Assembly (NCBI GenBank): GCA_023512835.1
Contig: CM042090.1
Location: 11,811,343 to 11,875,342 of the forward strand
Length of the DNA: 64,000 bases
Source of the DNA: Taxillus chinensis
Taxonomy: Eukaryota > Streptophyta > Magnoliopsida > Santalales > Loranthaceae
Direction: 5' to 3'
Shown: piece by piece, positions 23,083 through 36,115 of the stretch
How positions within the stretch are numbered: position 1 is the stretch's first letter
Layout: every line of letters begins with the position of its first letter
Notes under the pieces: model-generated
What the model saw: the letters and a program-made list of their open reading frames with translations, nothing else
Told to the model about the DNA's origin: nothing
The model's database searches: none
Position numbers and translations under genes: made by a program

Positions 23083-25756
23083 TTTCCGGCGAGGGGGAAG
23101 GTTACTTGGTACTTGTGTTTTGTGTTGTTGGATGTTGTGGTGATTGATTTTTAGGTGGTGGGTTGCGTGGGAGGGTAAGGTTGGTCAATGGGCAAGGAGA
23201 GGGAGGGCGTTTTCGGCATGTGAAAATTAGTTTGTCATGCTTATGCGGCTATGGCAAATTATCACACGTAGAGGTGTGATAAAGACTAAATTATTAATTG
23301 ATATATTGTTATCAGGTGATTAATTCTTACGCATTTTAATTTTTACGGGTGTCAGTAGGCCGAGCCTATAATTAAACGATATGTAATAGAAAAAAAAAAC
23401 ATTTACACTAACTTCTCTAAATATTTTTTTTTTAAATTTGAAGAAAAAATTTAAATTTTAGCTAAAAATTACTCTATAATATGTCTTTCAAACTCTAAAA
23501 ATTTGGAGTTTAAAAATAGAGTTATTACAGTGAATCTCCATATTTAGATATTCATTGTTCATCTACAAATTATATCTATATTTTTTAAAATATCCTCATT
23601 GTACATTAATTATGATAGCTATTTATGAATTCAAAGCATAATAGGAAATAACAGAGAAAAAAATATTATTTTATTATAGAGGAATAAAATGGAGGAGCTC
23701 ATATGTGAGATTTTTTTAAAATCTCTAAATATCTACTATATATTCTAAAAAATAAAGATGAAAAAAAAATCTGTGTAGATACTCTAAAGTATAAAGTAAT
23801 TATAATCAAAAGTAGATTATTCACTAAACATTTACAATTATACATTTTTGCTTTGAAATTTTACAAATGAAATAATAAATAAACAATAAAAAAAATATTG
23901 TCTCAATTTTTTTGCAAACCCATAGTATGTTGTTGTGGGTGTTATTATTATATATATGGACTAACAATCTACACAGTGTGACTAGAATCTCTATCTTGCT
24001 CTATATATTTTAGCTTTAATGAATGGAGTGTTGTAGATCGGGATAGTAGCTGGTTTGAACATTCTCACCCGCTAACCGACTTAAATAACTATAAAATAAA
24101 ATTTTCAACCGACATATTCATTTATATAAATTTTATTTGCAGTTAACAAATAAGTTCGTATAGGATCACGTGGATAGAGCAAATTAGATAAGTAGGTGTA
24201 CATCCCTACTACTATACATTACTCCGAGTTTGGACTATTTGTTGTACAACATCCTTGTTGTATCTTAAAACTATGTAGTTTTGAGATTTTAAAAAAATAC
24301 AACTAATACAACATAATTTTGAAATAAAAAATTCTAAAACTATATGAAGTTAATACACCAATATATACCAACTAATTTGCATAATGAATTCTATTATGAA
24401 GTTAATACACCAATATATATATGTTATTTTAAATATTTTCTAAACACTTCCCAAGAAATCCAAACTAAAATTTACTCTTATCTCAAATTTAAACAAATCA
24501 AATTTCTTTTTTTCAAATGATTTAAAAATTATGAAAAAAAAAACAAAATATAATTTATCCCTTCCTCGCCCATTCTTAAAATATATGTCACTTTTTAAAG
24601 AGACAAAAGAGAAAGAAGAGATCACCAAAAACTTTTAGTCAAGATTCTATAGAAGACCAAACTCTTCATAAAAAAAACTACTTGATCAATTCTTTCCCTC
24701 AACTTTTGTTTCTTCTTTATCACCAACTTTTCCAAATATCGCTCTAAACCATTATCAACCTTTAAAACCTATCTCACCATTGCAAACTTTAGCACAAGAA
24801 ACTACGATACTAAAAAAATCAACTTCTCCAATTTAATTTTTAAACAAATAAAGCAAATTACACTTTCCTAAATCATTTCAAAAATATTACTTCTAACTTT
24901 CTAGAACCCCTTATAATGTTTATTTTTAAAATATTAATTATTTAAAAATACTTCCCCCATTATATGATGTATTAGTAGCAAAATTATTTTGAAACAACAC
25001 TCGTTATATAGTCACTTTTAAATATTAATTAGCAGTTATCAATTTCTTAACCCTTCCGGTGCAAATATAAAGAGTCACTTAGTTATATACCTATGAAATT
25101 TGTTAGAATTGTTAATAATTCTAACAAATTTGTCATTGTTCTCGATAACATAAAAACTCATCCAATTAAGATCCAAAAAATCGAATTGCTTTTAATTTAA
25201 TTATCATTGACTATTGTCATCATATTTCCAACCATTGATATTATTTGAATATAAAATTGAACGATTAAAGTTCATCCCATTTTTCAGAGTTCCCTCAGAG
25301 ATGGGTTGGCCCATAAGTTCTTTATATTAGGTAGGTCTACCATGTTTAGCCAAAGGGCAAGGGACTCCTCACCAACTGCTGCAACTATCTATTGATTGTA
25401 AGCTTGTGACAAGTGGTAGAACCTTGAGTTTATTACAGGTGGGTGTGAGCTTGTGACAAAACCTAAGGTTTATTATAAGTGAGTGTGAAACTGGGACAAC
25501 AATTTATATTTTATCTGATATCATGTGGTTTATCAATTCCAAGGTAATTCAACAACTTGTCATAAGACTTTCATCAAATAAGAGCAAGAGGACTTAAAAC
25601 AACTGCTTCAAATCTACAACAAAAAGGGTAGATTAGCATTTAAAAAAACGATGAATTGATGCAACAAAATGTTTACTATTTCTCTGTAGGCATTTGAAAA
25701 AAAAAAACTCCCCTAGTCTCATTAGGGAATAAAAATGGGTGAATAATACAATAGTA
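23083..25756. other. Intergenic DNA between the SWIB and NLR genes
   Basis: The first 150 bp beyond 23082 are the SWIB promoter and 5' leader side. The rest is AT-rich. A right-hand MITE-like end (ATACTC followed by TAA) lies near 23794, but I could not find a convincing left end. No gene was recognised. Confidence 0.5.
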
Positions 25757-28700
25757 TCAAATTTGAAGCCATGTTAAATCAATTTTTTCTTTGGGCAACT
25801 TTACCTGTAAATCTTTGAGATAGCTTTGGAAATTTTTCCAGAGAGATGCAGTTTCTTCGTCGCAAATCACTTGTTTCAGCTGCTTGAGATTTACACATGT
25901 TGCTGGCAACTCATTCAATCCTGGGCAGCCTCTCATGTCTAGTTTTCTCAAGCCACTCAACTGACACACCTGTTCAGGCAATTCCTCCAAGCTGATACAA
26001 CCAGATATATCTAGAAAATCCAAGTTTCTCAGGGCCCCTATGGATGCTGGCAAATGCAGTAGTCCCGAGCAGGAGCGAAGCCTCAAGGCTTCTAAATTTT
26101 CCATCAGGCTGATCTCCAAGGGCAGCGAATGCAGCTTGTGGCAGTTAGTTATGCTGAGCTTCTTCAGGGAGATGAGGCTACATAGCCCTCCTGATAATTC
26201 TTCCAGATCATCGCAGTAGTCAATCTCAACCTCCACGATATTTGGCATCATCACATTGGCGATCTCCACTGAACAGCTCCGGAAAGCCTCCCCAATTTCA
26301 CACAACACCAATGATATTTTCCTCAGGTTCTTCATTTGAATGGCAATTTTATCAAAAGAGGGAAGGGAAACCTTCTCTAACCTAAGTCTCCTGAGATTGC
26401 TGAAGCTATCTAGCCACAAGGAATGGGGCAGTTCAACATGGGAAAACCCATGGTTCCTCAATATCAAAACCTTGACCTTACTCATTTCTCCCTTGCATGG
26501 GGGTAATGTACAATTCTCCATAACATTGAGGATCAGAACCTCAAGTTTGGGAAGTTTCATGTCAGCCCAGCTGGAGGAAGACAAATCAGCATCTGCAGGC
26601 AGCATTTCACAGACTTTAAACAGTTGAAATCAATGGACAAAGTACATCAAGATATTAGCCAAAAGGTCATCTCATCAAACCTACGAAAATAGACAAGAGT
26701 TGGGCGCCAAAAGGTTCTTTAATGGAGCAGTTAGAAATGTTGCTTCCTCTCATCGAAGTTCTCTTCCAATTTTGAATTTCACCTTGGCTACTTTTATAGA
26801 TGGCCAACTCTCTGAGTAAGTCATGCTGGGTCACGAAGAGCTCGTTATAGCATTCTTCAACCTCGGTTACATCTTTTCTGGAAGATTATCAAGAAGTGGT
26901 TAATTTACTAAGATAGACCTGAAACATGATAGTCAGTCCATAAATGTCTGATAGTTTGGTATACTCCACATACCCGGTGCTCACAAGTCTTGCCAAATTT
27001 AGCGTAGAAAGTTCAAGTAGGATGACATATGCTTTGTCCTCATCGACATCATACAATTCAGCCCAGATATCAATAAGGGAAGTAGCAGGGATCATTTGGT
27101 CTTCTAGAAACAACCCAAGGTCAAGGAAACATTCCTTAACTAAATCCTTCAGAAACTCTAAGGTTGTTGCAAGACGATCATGCAGATATGTGTTGTAATC
27201 AAATATAGATGGACCCTTCGACCATTCCTTGTCTATATCTCGCCATATCGCCTCAGGCTGCCGTCGAAGGGAACATGCAACCACCTTAATAGCCAGAGGA
27301 AATCCATTGCAGTGCTTGACCACCTGCATTATATTGAGAAACAGTCATAAAGCTTTAATGTCATTGGCGTGAGACAGCAATCAAACTTCAACTTATGCAA
27401 ACCTTTTCTATAAGGTTATTGTCCGGCTTGTCCATACCCTCTTCCGGGAATGCAATGTGGTGGAAAAGAGTCATGGCATCTTCATGATCCAACAGCCTCA
27501 TATGGTACGTGCAACCAATGGTTGGGAAGGTAGACCTCGAGGTAATCAAGACCTTGCAGCAACCCGGGAGTGGCTGCTCCAGTAACTTATGCAAAAGATG
27601 CTGGGATCCCGAGTCCGGAAAAATATCATCCAATACCAGCAATGTGGGACTCTGATGTCTCTGTCTTAGCAAGAACGTCAAGGCATTTATTGCGCTCTCA
27701 TCGTTTGGGGTCAGTGGTTCACTCCCCAATTGAGTACATAGGTTTTGTGCAATGGACTTCCAGTTTGGTGTGCTTGAAACGGTTGCAAAAAATATGTTGC
27801 GCATGAATTTGGCTGCCCAAAATAAAAATAACAATTATAACTCAGTTTGAATTAAGAGGCAATAATAATGGACCAAAACGATGAAGGAAAAAAAATCACA
27901 TTCATACGGGAGAGAGATGCAATATTAATATGTATGATTTCCAATTATCTTGTTAAAATTATAGGTCATACGCTCCATCTCTTTCAAAAAAAAAAAAAAC
28001 TATAGTCAACCCCAAACGACAACAACAAAAATAAACCAAACCCAACCAACATAAGCCACCATTATTTAGGATGCAAACACATCATGATTGGTATTGTTAG
28101 ATTTTGACACAAAACAGCATATAAACTGTTAAGCCTTTCCAGCCACTGAACAAATAGGACAGCTACCAAACTCCACAAAACAATATGCATGAAGCCACTT
28201 TTTTCCTCTAAAAATATAATTAATTAATTAATTAATTGATAAAATAAACGCAACGGTATAGATGAACAATACAAAGAACCTTTGATGTCCTTTTCTCGAC
28301 AGAGCTTGGAAGCGAGAGTGGTCTTCCCGGAGCCTGGCGGTCCAGACACCACCAGCACCGACACTCCATCCCTATTCAGCTCATCCTTGACTTCCCTCAG
28401 CGCCAGCTCCAACCCCACCGTTAGGCTCGGTAGCTCTCCGGCCGCGAGCCACCCCTCTCCGTCGTCTCCGTCGCTACTTCCGGTGGTCAGTCGGTCCAAT
28501 TTGTGGCTGATCGACCGCACCTCCTGCAAGACCTCCTTATTGTCCCTGGCCCCTGCCACGCTCATGTCGACGTTGACGAATCTGAGGAGGGACTCTTCCA
28601 GCTTAAGGATCTTCTTGGAGTAGCGGTACCGGCGGTAGACGTCCCAGCTGTGGACTTTGGCGCACTTGGAGACCAGTCCCTTGCCGTCCTGCAACAGGGC

Positions 28701-28916
28701 GATGAGGCGGCTTGTCTCGGACTGCGACCGGTCCAGCTGTTCGTTGATGCACTGGATCTGGTCGACCAGGGGAATGACGACGGCGAGTGTCTTCTCGAGG
28801 CGGGAGAAGTAGGATTTGAAGCTGGCAGCCTTGTCTTCGGCGTTGAGGAGGGCCTTCAGCAGCTCTCCGGCGATCGCGCCCACCCCAGCCCCGGAGACCA
28901 AGTCCATGATAGCCAT
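25757..28916 (-). CDS. NRG1: NRG1-type helper NLR (RPW8-NB-ARC-LRR), five exons, 809 aa
   Basis: The exons on the minus strand are 28280-28916, 27403-27812, 26974-27323, 26681-26877 and 25757-26592. They total 2,430 bp, in phase, with GT-AG introns. The N-terminus (residues 1 to about 145) is an RPW8-type coiled-coil domain. The nucleotide-binding domain has a P-loop GPPGSGKTT (192-200), Walker B LLVLDD (270-275), an RNBS-B motif KVLITSR (299-305) and a GLPL-type GFPLA (356-360). It carries QHD (483-485) in place of MHD, the signature of helper RNLs. Leucine-rich repeats fill about 540-809. Details such as TSRSTFP and EDAMTLF favour NRG1 over ADR1. In other plants NRG1 acts with SAG101-EDS1 downstream of TIR-type receptors and forms membrane calcium channels. 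All key motifs are intact, so it looks functional. The true start could only be confirmed by transcripts. Confidence 0.93.
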
Positions 28917-31030
28917 GTGTCTACTTTGTGTGGTGTGTCACTGTTTGTGTTATGCTCTTTCTATGCACATCTCGCCAGCACCTGTTTATGTATTCTTTGT
29001 CCGACTGTCCGACCACTGTTGACGGTTAAGAATTTTCGTTCTCAGTTGTCTGAAATGGAAGTTCCGAGGATAATGACTAAATGAGGCGACCACTTGCAGC
29101 AATTTTGAATGGCCGGCTTATGCGGAGCTTAATCCAAAAAAACGTGCTGAACCTTTTTTTTTTTAATTGCTTGATAATTTACTTATCATTTATGATTATT
29201 TTATAAGTTAATTTTTTAATTTATCCGAATCCTTTTATATGTTATACACTTAAAATTTATTATAAAATTTAAAATTCATTCTCTTATTTCACTCACATAT
29301 AATTTGATAAATGTTTTCTATATTTTAAAAGATTCATAAATTTCTTATAAGGTTCGCACTTTAAAAATTGTCTACTTTTTAAAGGGTGTCTTTGGTTTTT
29401 TTGTTTTCAAAAATTATCTTTAAAAATTATATTTATAAATTATTTTTTGATAAATTGAAAATACATTTTTTGTTTGGAGGTTGTTTTCTCTCGAATAAAA
29501 ACATTGGATTTAGCTTTTTTTCGTAAAGGTAGGGTTACGATAAGAGACAAGAATGGGGAGGCGTCGCAATAGGGGCGTTGCCATCACAATGGACTTGGCT
29601 TGGCATGGGGGGTCACCGGTCGCGCTTGCAAGGCTTGGCGTAGGGGGAGATTGAAAACGTAAAACAAGTCGAAAACACAAAAAATATGTTCTCATTTTAA
29701 TTTATTTGAAAACACTTGATTTTTTGAAAACCAAATATCAAAACGATAACCAAACAAGAATAACATGATGTTTTCTGTATTAAAGTACAAAAACCCATTT
29801 TGGAAAAGATCTACACACTCTAAACATCCACATATATCTTTATTCCTATTTTAAAGATAAACAATACACTTATTACTTATAATTTATTTATCTTTTTAAG
29901 CTTTTGACACCATGTTTTTCATCCTTATTTCTATTCTTTTAAATAATATTTTTTTTGTTTTATTTTTTCCTATCTTTTATTTATTACAACAAATTAAAAA
30001 ATTTTGTGTAATAATATATATTAAAAAAAATATAACAAAAGTATTCGAGGATGAATAGTTCATCCTCAATATGAAAAATCATTATTTATTTTATATATAT
30101 CCTATTCCATTTCAAGGAATGATGTTTTTTTTATAAATATGTAATTTCTTCCTTGAATTAAAGGAAAAGACTTATTATATCAAACTTGATTTAGATGCTC
30201 TAAACTTAACCAAACGCGTGTCCTTCCATAATGACATGCTATGATTGAATAGTGCAAACAATTATATAAAAGTAAATCAAAATTGCATATTATTTAATGG
30301 AATTTTAAATATATACATTAAAACAATATATGAGAAGTGTCCTGTAAGGAAAGAGGAGATGAATGAATGATTGTTTATTTTGAAATGAAAGAGTATCTTA
30401 CTTATATTTGAGCCCTCTTGTAATGGGGAAGACCTATGTTAAGAACAGTCGGGCTAGTTCTTCTAATTTTATTTTTTAAAAACTTATTTATTTATTTTCT
30501 TTTCTCTCTTTTTCGAAGGAATGACGATTAATCATTGTTCAAAAAACTCTATAGCAGCAGTATCGTTCCGTTAGAATTGCTAATCCATTTTATTTTGAAA
30601 GGTAATTGTTCATAACCTTAGGTTACTATGGAAGAGAAAAATTATTTTAAGGACACAACACAAATATTATCTATCCACAATATTATTTGTTTTGGGTTCG
30701 TCACATCGCCTTACACAACTGTAAAACGTGTTGTAATAATTTTGGGCTTGCTCTTTCATATAAACCTCCTTATAGCTTTCCCACTTGTTTCCAGGTGAGA
30801 CAATTTTCCAACGAGTCTTAAGAGTCAATGTTATTAAAAAAGTATTAACGATCAACAAAAAGAGTAAACGAAATAGAGAATAATTCACACAAGGCTTGAA
30901 TAAACTTAATGGAAAATATTTTAATCGTAGAAAGCCCACACATTGTGCCAAAGATTTTAGGTCTTAGAAAAGAAAGAAAACTAAGGCAAATATGGTGGAA
31001 TAACTCTTTAATAATGTTGATTAAATTGAT
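28917..31030. other. Divergent intergenic region between the NLR and the methylesterase array, left part
   Basis: The NLR promoter lies just beyond 28916. A W-box core, TTGAC, is at 29019-29023. Farther on are MITE-like sequences (29384-29762) and a 9-bp-stem hairpin GAGGATGAA/TTCATCCTC at 30047-30067. No gene was recognised. Confidence 0.5.
29384..29762. mobile_element. Probable MITE with GC-rich core
   Basis: The left end GGGTGTCTTTGGTTTTTTTG and the reverse complement of the right end (GTTATTCTTGTTTGGTTATC) form an imperfect terminal repeat with shared TTTGGTT. Both arms carry TTTTCAAAAA-like sequence further in. The core at about 29525-29660 is markedly GC-rich. A target duplication was not resolved. 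Confidence 0.45.
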
Positions 31031-31039
31031 CCTGTTGTT

Positions 31040-32290
31040 ATAATATTCAAGTTAAACTTGGTAAGAAACCCTAACGAATGTTGGGTTGATACTAGAGCAA
31101 CTCGTTATATATTTATATACACTAACAAATCAATGCTCACTTCGGATGCATCAATGGAAGGAGATAATATAAGTCTGCAGGAGTAATTTATCAACTTATA
31201 ATACAAAAGCCATTGGAAAGTTCATTTTAAAGATGACTTCTAAAAAGTTGTTACATTATATAATGTATTGCAAGTGACAAACATTCACTAGAATTTAGTG
31301 TATGAATATCTTATTAACAAGAATGATTTTAAGTTGGTTTTTGTAAATAATAAATCTATACTCTCCAATATAGGGAAGGGTTACCTTAGACATGGTTTAT
31401 TTAAACTAAATATAATGACTGATGCTATGAATAAAGTTATTTTTGATTATGTAATTGAATCTCCTAATTTGTGGAATGCTAGGCTAGGATATGTTTATTA
31501 TAAATCAATGAAGAAATTGATGAATATGGAGTTATTGCCAAAATTTATTTGCCCTGGGAAAAATGCCAAGTGTATATGTTGAATTTAAATTTTCTAAAAC
31601 ATCTTTTCATTCTATATAAAATAGAGTCACAAAACTATTAGATTTACTAAACACAAATATTTATGATTTAAAAGCACTAATAGTAAGAGGTGGTACAAAA
31701 TATATTATAACATTATATATGAGTGTTATTGCCATGTGTTTAATTACGTAGTACTAAAGATAAAGCTGCTAATGCTTTTAAAAATTATAAGCATGAGGTG
31801 GAAAATCATATGAATAAGAAAATTTAAATAATAAGAACTGAGGTGGTGAATATGAATTTTCCTTGAAGGAAATTTATTCTAACTTTCCCATTATATACCA
31901 AAAGCTAATGGAGAAGTGGAAAAGAAAAATAAACAATGAATGCATTGTTGAATACATTTGGTTTACCACAAAATTTATGAGGAAAAGCTTTGACAACTAA
32001 CTTTTATCTTAAATTAGGCTGCCTAATCTAAAATATATCAAGGGATGGGAGTGTTTAGGTAATGTTGCAATTCTTAAACCTAAAAATGTTAAAATAGGAC
32101 CAAAAATAATTGATTGTATCTTTATTGAATATGCAATTAATAGTAATACATTATTCTTTGACCATTTCTAATCTAATATTTTATTTTAGTGTAATTTTTA
32201 CAATAAAAGAATAAACTTTCTATTACTACTCCAACCCATTTCCTTAAGTACTATCCTAGGTTGCAACGAGAAGGTTTTGAGTGTTAGAGA
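31040..32290 (+). mobile_element. Decayed Copia fragment (protease to integrase)
   Basis: Stop-ridden translation shows a protease relic (CWVDTRATRYI, near 31078) and a 94-codon open frame at 31298-31582 (LINKNDFKLVFVNNK and ESPNLWNARLGYVYY, the GAG-pre-integrase region). Integrase pieces follow near 31790-32130. LTRs, reverse transcriptase and RNase H are missing. It is a truncated old insertion. Confidence 0.75.
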
Positions 32291-32374
32291 CGTTTAAAAA
32301 GAGAAATATTAATTCACCATTCGCACAACATTTTAGAGAGACTAACAAACTTACTAGACACTAGTAGATAGTAA

Positions 32375-33377
32375 TTATTGGAATGTCCATATGTGACACT
32401 TTTCAGACTATTAGAAATTTTAAAATTTTTATGTAAGTGTTTGTTTTGTTCAGCATAGTAATATTATTTTCAGATATTAAATAGTTTATATTGTTTAGGT
32501 TGATTTAACACCTTTAAAAGAATTAAGGATTTTCTAATTCATTCGAAATTTATTTTATAAAATAAATTACAATTTAATATTATGTTTACGTGTGTCGAAT
32601 AAAAACAAATCATATGGTATATTTTTTTCAAAAGTGTATGTATAACTGTCGTGAAACTATGATTAATATGAACCATGTAATTTATTCATAATTTTATTTT
32701 TTTTATATGTTACATAGCATTATTTATATTTCTCACTACCTATTTATATTTTATTAAGCATTATTATCCAAACGAGCTATAGACATACTTACAGAATGAC
32801 ATGCAACAATTGCGGAAGTAAAGCACGTTCTTGGAATAAATGTTTTAAAATACAGTTATCATTTGAAATTTAAATTTCTAATTTTGTGAAACAATGTGTA
32901 ATGTATTAAAATATATAGTATGAATGATCATACTACAAGCATTTTTTTTGGTTTCATCAAAAATTTATAATTTTCATCAAATTTTATAGGTTTACAAAAA
33001 AAGTTAATTTTGTAGAGCATTTAATATCGCAACTTTCTAATTTAGTTTTTTTTTAAAAACAGTTATTATTTGAATTTAAAACTTATAATTTCGTGAAATA
33101 ATGTATAATATATTAAACTATATATAAGAATGACTATGAGTTAACAAAGGGGGCCAAGTTCAAAGACGGGACCCTTTGGGGCTGACAAATTCGATGATTA
33201 ACATCTGCCTACACAAAACCTACTAAACCTACTGATTTAATATTACAAGTCTCTAATTTAGTTTTTATAAACATGATTAGCCTCCCTTTTCGTCCCATAT
33301 GATCAAATAATTATGTCTTTAAAAAAAAAACGTTTGAAGCCAAAGGCGATTACTTCCTGGAACTCCTCAAGCAAACT
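32375..33377 (+). promoter_or_regulatory. Upstream region of methylesterase copy 1
   Basis: Parts of this stretch resemble the DNA before the other methylesterase copies. Examples are the AATGTCC...GTGACACTTTT and GGATTTTCTAATTC words near 32380-32545 (compare 43425-43600) and TTTAATATTACAAGTCTCTAATTTAGT near 33236 (compare 41350). It is therefore a duplicated promoter module, but no TATA box or factor site was firmly identified. Confidence 0.5.
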
Positions 33378-34511
33378 ATGGATCATCAGGACGGTAAGAG
33401 TGATGAGAAAGTAGTACGCGAGCATTTCGTTCTGGTGCACGGCTTCGGCCACGGTGCCTGGTGCTGGTACAAGCTCAAACCGATGCTCGAGTCCGCCGGC
33501 CACCGCGTTACGGCGCTCGACCTGGCTGCCTCTGGCATCGACACGAGGACAGTCCATGATGTGGGTACCTTGTCCGATTACTCAGCCCCACTGATGGAGT
33601 TCATGGCGTTGGTTCCTCCCAACGAAAAAGTGGTACTCGTTGGGCACAGCCTGGGAGGCATGAATTTGGCTCTGGCCATGGACCAGGACCGCTTCCCCGA
33701 AAAAATTGCAGTTGCGGTGTTCCTGACGGCAGTTCTACCGGACACTCGTCATCGTCCATCTTACGTGATGGAGGAGGTCCTCTCCATTCAATACTATATA
33801 TATATATATATGTGTGTGTATATGTATATGTATATATACATACTAAAATCATATACTTATTGATTAAGTCATTAAGCACGGACGTACACATTCAGCCAAC
33901 AAAAAGTAGACAACTATATATATTGGGGTGCAATTTTGGTTTCATTTTTAATTTGATTCTTTTAAAAGCTGATTTTTGGTGGTTTTGGAAACATAGAATT
34001 GGAAAGTCATGGAAGAAGGAAGCGGGTTCTTGGACAGTGAAATTTCCACTACAACGATGTTGTTCGGTCCCAAGTTCTGTCGCTCCAGGCTCTACCATCT
34101 CTGCAGCGAGGAGGTAATGTAATATAGCGCATTTTTTCATCTCATCTCGCTGGCTCTCTTTTTCTGACTCTACTGATTTTAAGTCGAAATGGGGGCGTTT
34201 GTTTTGTGATGTGCCACGTATAGGACTATACGCTTGGCATGATGTTGATGCGGCCGGGATCGACGTCATTTATAGAAGATCTGTCCACGGCCAAGAATTT
34301 TTCGGAAGAAGGTTTCGGATCAGTCAAGAAGGTATTCATCGTGTGCCTTGAGGACAAGTTGCTGACCCAGGAAACTCAGCGGTGGATGATAGAGAACAAT
34401 GGGGGAGTGGAAGAGGTGATGGAGCTACCGAATGCGGATCACATGGCCATGCTATCCACACCCCGCCAACTCTGCAACTCTCTCCTGCAAATTGCTTCTA
34501 AGTACCATTAA
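33378..34511 (+). CDS. Methylesterase-like alpha/beta hydrolase, copy 1 (three exons, 267 aa)
   Basis: The exons are 33378-33776, 33997-34113 and 34224-34511. All junctions are phase 0 with GT-AG introns. The protein belongs to the plant MES/SABP2 family, which hydrolyses methyl esters of hormones such as methyl salicylate. The sequence shows HGFGHGAWCW (oxyanion region), the nucleophile elbow GHSLGG (Ser91), an acid in CLEDK (Asp216) and NADHMAML (His245), so the catalytic triad is complete. Length is typical. It has two extra residues (AMDQDRF where its sisters have AMDRF) from a 6-bp duplication. The SABP2 pocket residues Ala13-Cys14 correspond here to Phe-Gly, so the substrate is uncertain. 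The first-intron donor is GTCCTC, weaker than usual but conserved in all copies. It lies head to head with the helper NLR. Confidence 0.9.
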
Positions 34512-34833
34512 TTACTGCATTTTAACTTCCCGTCCGTCCGAGTTACCTGCAGCTTTCTAGCTTGTTTCAACTCTCTTCTTGTTAGAGATGGTGTGATTAA
34601 GAAGACGACATGAAGAAAGAAGAGACGAATTGGAGGATGGTTATTCACTTGGTCACCGAATTGAATGTGTGACTGTACTTTGCTATTATATTGTTATCAA
34701 TAATCTAGTTGGTAATTACCACAATATTCGCCCCTTCAAGATGGCATGTATGGGTGATGGGTCATATGTATGGCTATCTTACGTAAAAGCGGAAATAGAA
34801 TCGCGAAAGGTAATGATTTGGTGAAGAGATCGG
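34512..34833. other. 3' flank of methylesterase copy 1
   Basis: Contains the 3' untranslated side of the gene. The first ~75 bp are alignable with the 3' flanks of copies 2 and 3; beyond that the copies diverge. No separate gene was recognised. Confidence 0.5.
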
Positions 34834-35688
34834 TTATAATTGGTGTTGAGATGGAATGGGTAGAAGTTTGAGCGCACAAAATGTCACTTTATCCCGGATC
34901 AAGCAGCGGTCGATCACGATGTACTTTGTCCATTCGTGGAACGTGGGGTTAAAGGTGTGAATACCAGCTTGGCTATCACATAACAGTGAGGGAGCAGCCG
35001 AGCAGGGGGTGGGTGCTTGGAAATCAATGAGCAATTGTTGTAGCCAAATGAGCTCCACGGCAGTCGATGCCATAACATGGTATTCTGCCTCCGCGGAAGA
35101 GTGAGAGATTGTCACTTGCTTTTTTTGTTTTCCATAAGATTAGGGATTCCCCAAGAAAGACATAGAAACCGATAATGGACTGACGAGTGTCAATGCAAGA
35201 GCCCCATCCTTCATCGAAGGATGCTCGTAGGTGGAAAGAGGATGAGTATGAGAAGTGGAGCCACTATCCTAGATGGCCTTTCAGGTAGCGAAGGAAACAA
35301 TTTACAGCGTGGAGATGGGACGTATATGGTGCGACCATAAATTAGGTATAAATGGCAAAGCAGATGTCAGGGTAAGTTAAGGTGAGGTAGAGAAGTTTGC
35401 CTACCAATCGCAGGAAAAAAGAGCAAAGTTCATCGGTCAATGGTTTCAGAAGCACTTAACTTCGATGTGGGCTTCATGGGAGTGAGAGCCAGTTTGCAAG
35501 CCAAATAGCCTATTTCTTTCGGTAGTTGAAGAGCGAAGTGGTGTTGGGACAATGATATGCCACAATCAAACACCATAATTTCCAGACCGAGAAAGTATTT
35601 GAGAGATCCAGGATCCTTGAGTTTGAAACAGAGTTGCATAGTTGTGTTTTAAGGTTGCTGTAGCTTAGGGAGATGGGCTAGTGGTGAT

Positions 35689-36077
35689 TGTTACCGTATG
35701 CTATTTCAGGAAAAGAAAAGGAAATGACGGCTATAATCAAAAATAGATATTGACCTCTCTTTATTTGGAAACAAATGGGTGGATGAGATAAAGTTCTATA
35801 ACCTATAAAAGGGGCAACTCATAAGACATACAAATCATCCCAAAAATTGTATCTCATTGTTGTAGAGAGAAATTGAGAGATTAAGAGAATTCGGTGTGAG
35901 AATTCTTGAATGTGGGTTGTAAGCTTTGTAATTTTTCTTTCCTAGTAAAAGATCTCAGCAGCTTGGAGACGTAGGCAAAATTAGCCGAACTCCGTTATCA
36001 ATTTTGTGTGTCATTTTCTTTGCATTTCCGATATTTACAAATCTAGCAATACGGAAATTTTGTGTAATTTCCTAACA
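35689..36077 (+). repeat. 5' LTR of the Tnt1-type element
   Basis: 389 bp, TG...CA ends. Differs from the 3' copy mainly at a short block (about 35953-35962) and by single-base indels. Confidence 0.93.
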
Positions 36078-36115
36078 ACTGGTATCAGAGCCAAGTCGGT
36101 GGAAGCTAGATTCGT

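Noticed and set aside
23395..23795. Possible MITE ending GATACTC followed by TAA
   Set aside because: A right end is plausible, but no matching left end with TAA or TTA could be located.
28503..29084. 193-codon plus-strand open frame
   Set aside because: It is the antisense shadow of NLR exon 1, whose family motifs lie on the minus strand.
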